Part shown: positions 5,443-5,443 of the stretch, in pieces
How the letters are laid out: every line of letters begins with the position of its first letter
Position numbering within the stretch: the first letter of the stretch is position 1
Assembly (NCBI GenBank): GCA_937996675.1
Contig: CALKUN010000111.1
Span: 1-5,443, forward strand
Origin: an uncultured Candidatus Saccharibacteria bacterium
Lineage (GTDB): Bacteria; Patescibacteriota; Saccharimonadia; CAILAD01; GCA-016700035
Length of the DNA: 5,443 bases
Direction of reading: 5' to 3'
Made by a program: the position numbers and the translations under genes
The notes under the pieces: generated by a model
What the model was told of the DNA's origin: nothing
The model's input: only the letters and a program-made list of their open reading frames with translations
Databases searched by the model: none

Positions 5443-5443
5443 C

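Noticed and set aside
5387..5443. An N-terminal extension of the BCS1-like protein to the right edge (frame open for 19 more codons)
   Set aside because: A strong ribosome binding site (5392-5400) points to the ATG at 5384-5386, and a different frame gives a gene end with a stop 2 nt away.

Overview
The window looks like part of a tailed double-stranded DNA phage or prophage from a high-GC host. The main evidence is a large terminase subunit that is almost complete. Most of the sequence is roughly 60-65% GC by hand count on sample lines. No host housekeeping gene, tRNA, integrase, insertion sequence or CRISPR array is visible, so I cannot name the host, and I cannot tell a free phage from a prophage or an environmental viral contig.

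Layout: (1) 2-1531, plus strand: TerL, the DNA-packaging motor, whose 5' end lies outside the window. (2) 1512-4118, minus strand: an 868-residue SF2 helicase/translocase. Three tandem C-C-H-C zinc-finger-like repeats and an acidic linker are fused in front of its motor. It converges on terL and the two genes overlap by 20 bp at their stops. (3) 4119-4270: a short intergenic spacer with a good sigma70-type promoter and ribosome binding site for the helicase. (4) 4271-5386, minus strand: a BCS1-like AAA ATPase with an unusual insert just before the arginine-finger motif. (5) 5387-5443: its ribosome binding site and possibly the last 17 codons of another minus-strand gene.

The two minus-strand ATPases are adjacent and co-oriented, and they face the packaging gene. 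The helicase has its own promoter, so it can be expressed apart from the BCS1-like gene, although read-through from upstream is also possible. In both minus-strand genes the N-terminal, probably substrate-recognising, part is clearly AT-richer than the C-terminal motor, which suggests modular assembly. The joint function is unknown. A DNA metabolism or remodelling role, or a phage-host conflict role, is conceivable but only inferred.

Two non-coding signals sit in the 3' end of terL. One is a perfect 10-bp inverted repeat that, read on the minus strand, ends directly in seven Ts, so it may be a terminator for the helicase transcript. The other is an in-frame A AAA AAC heptamer that matches a -1 ribosomal frameshift site.
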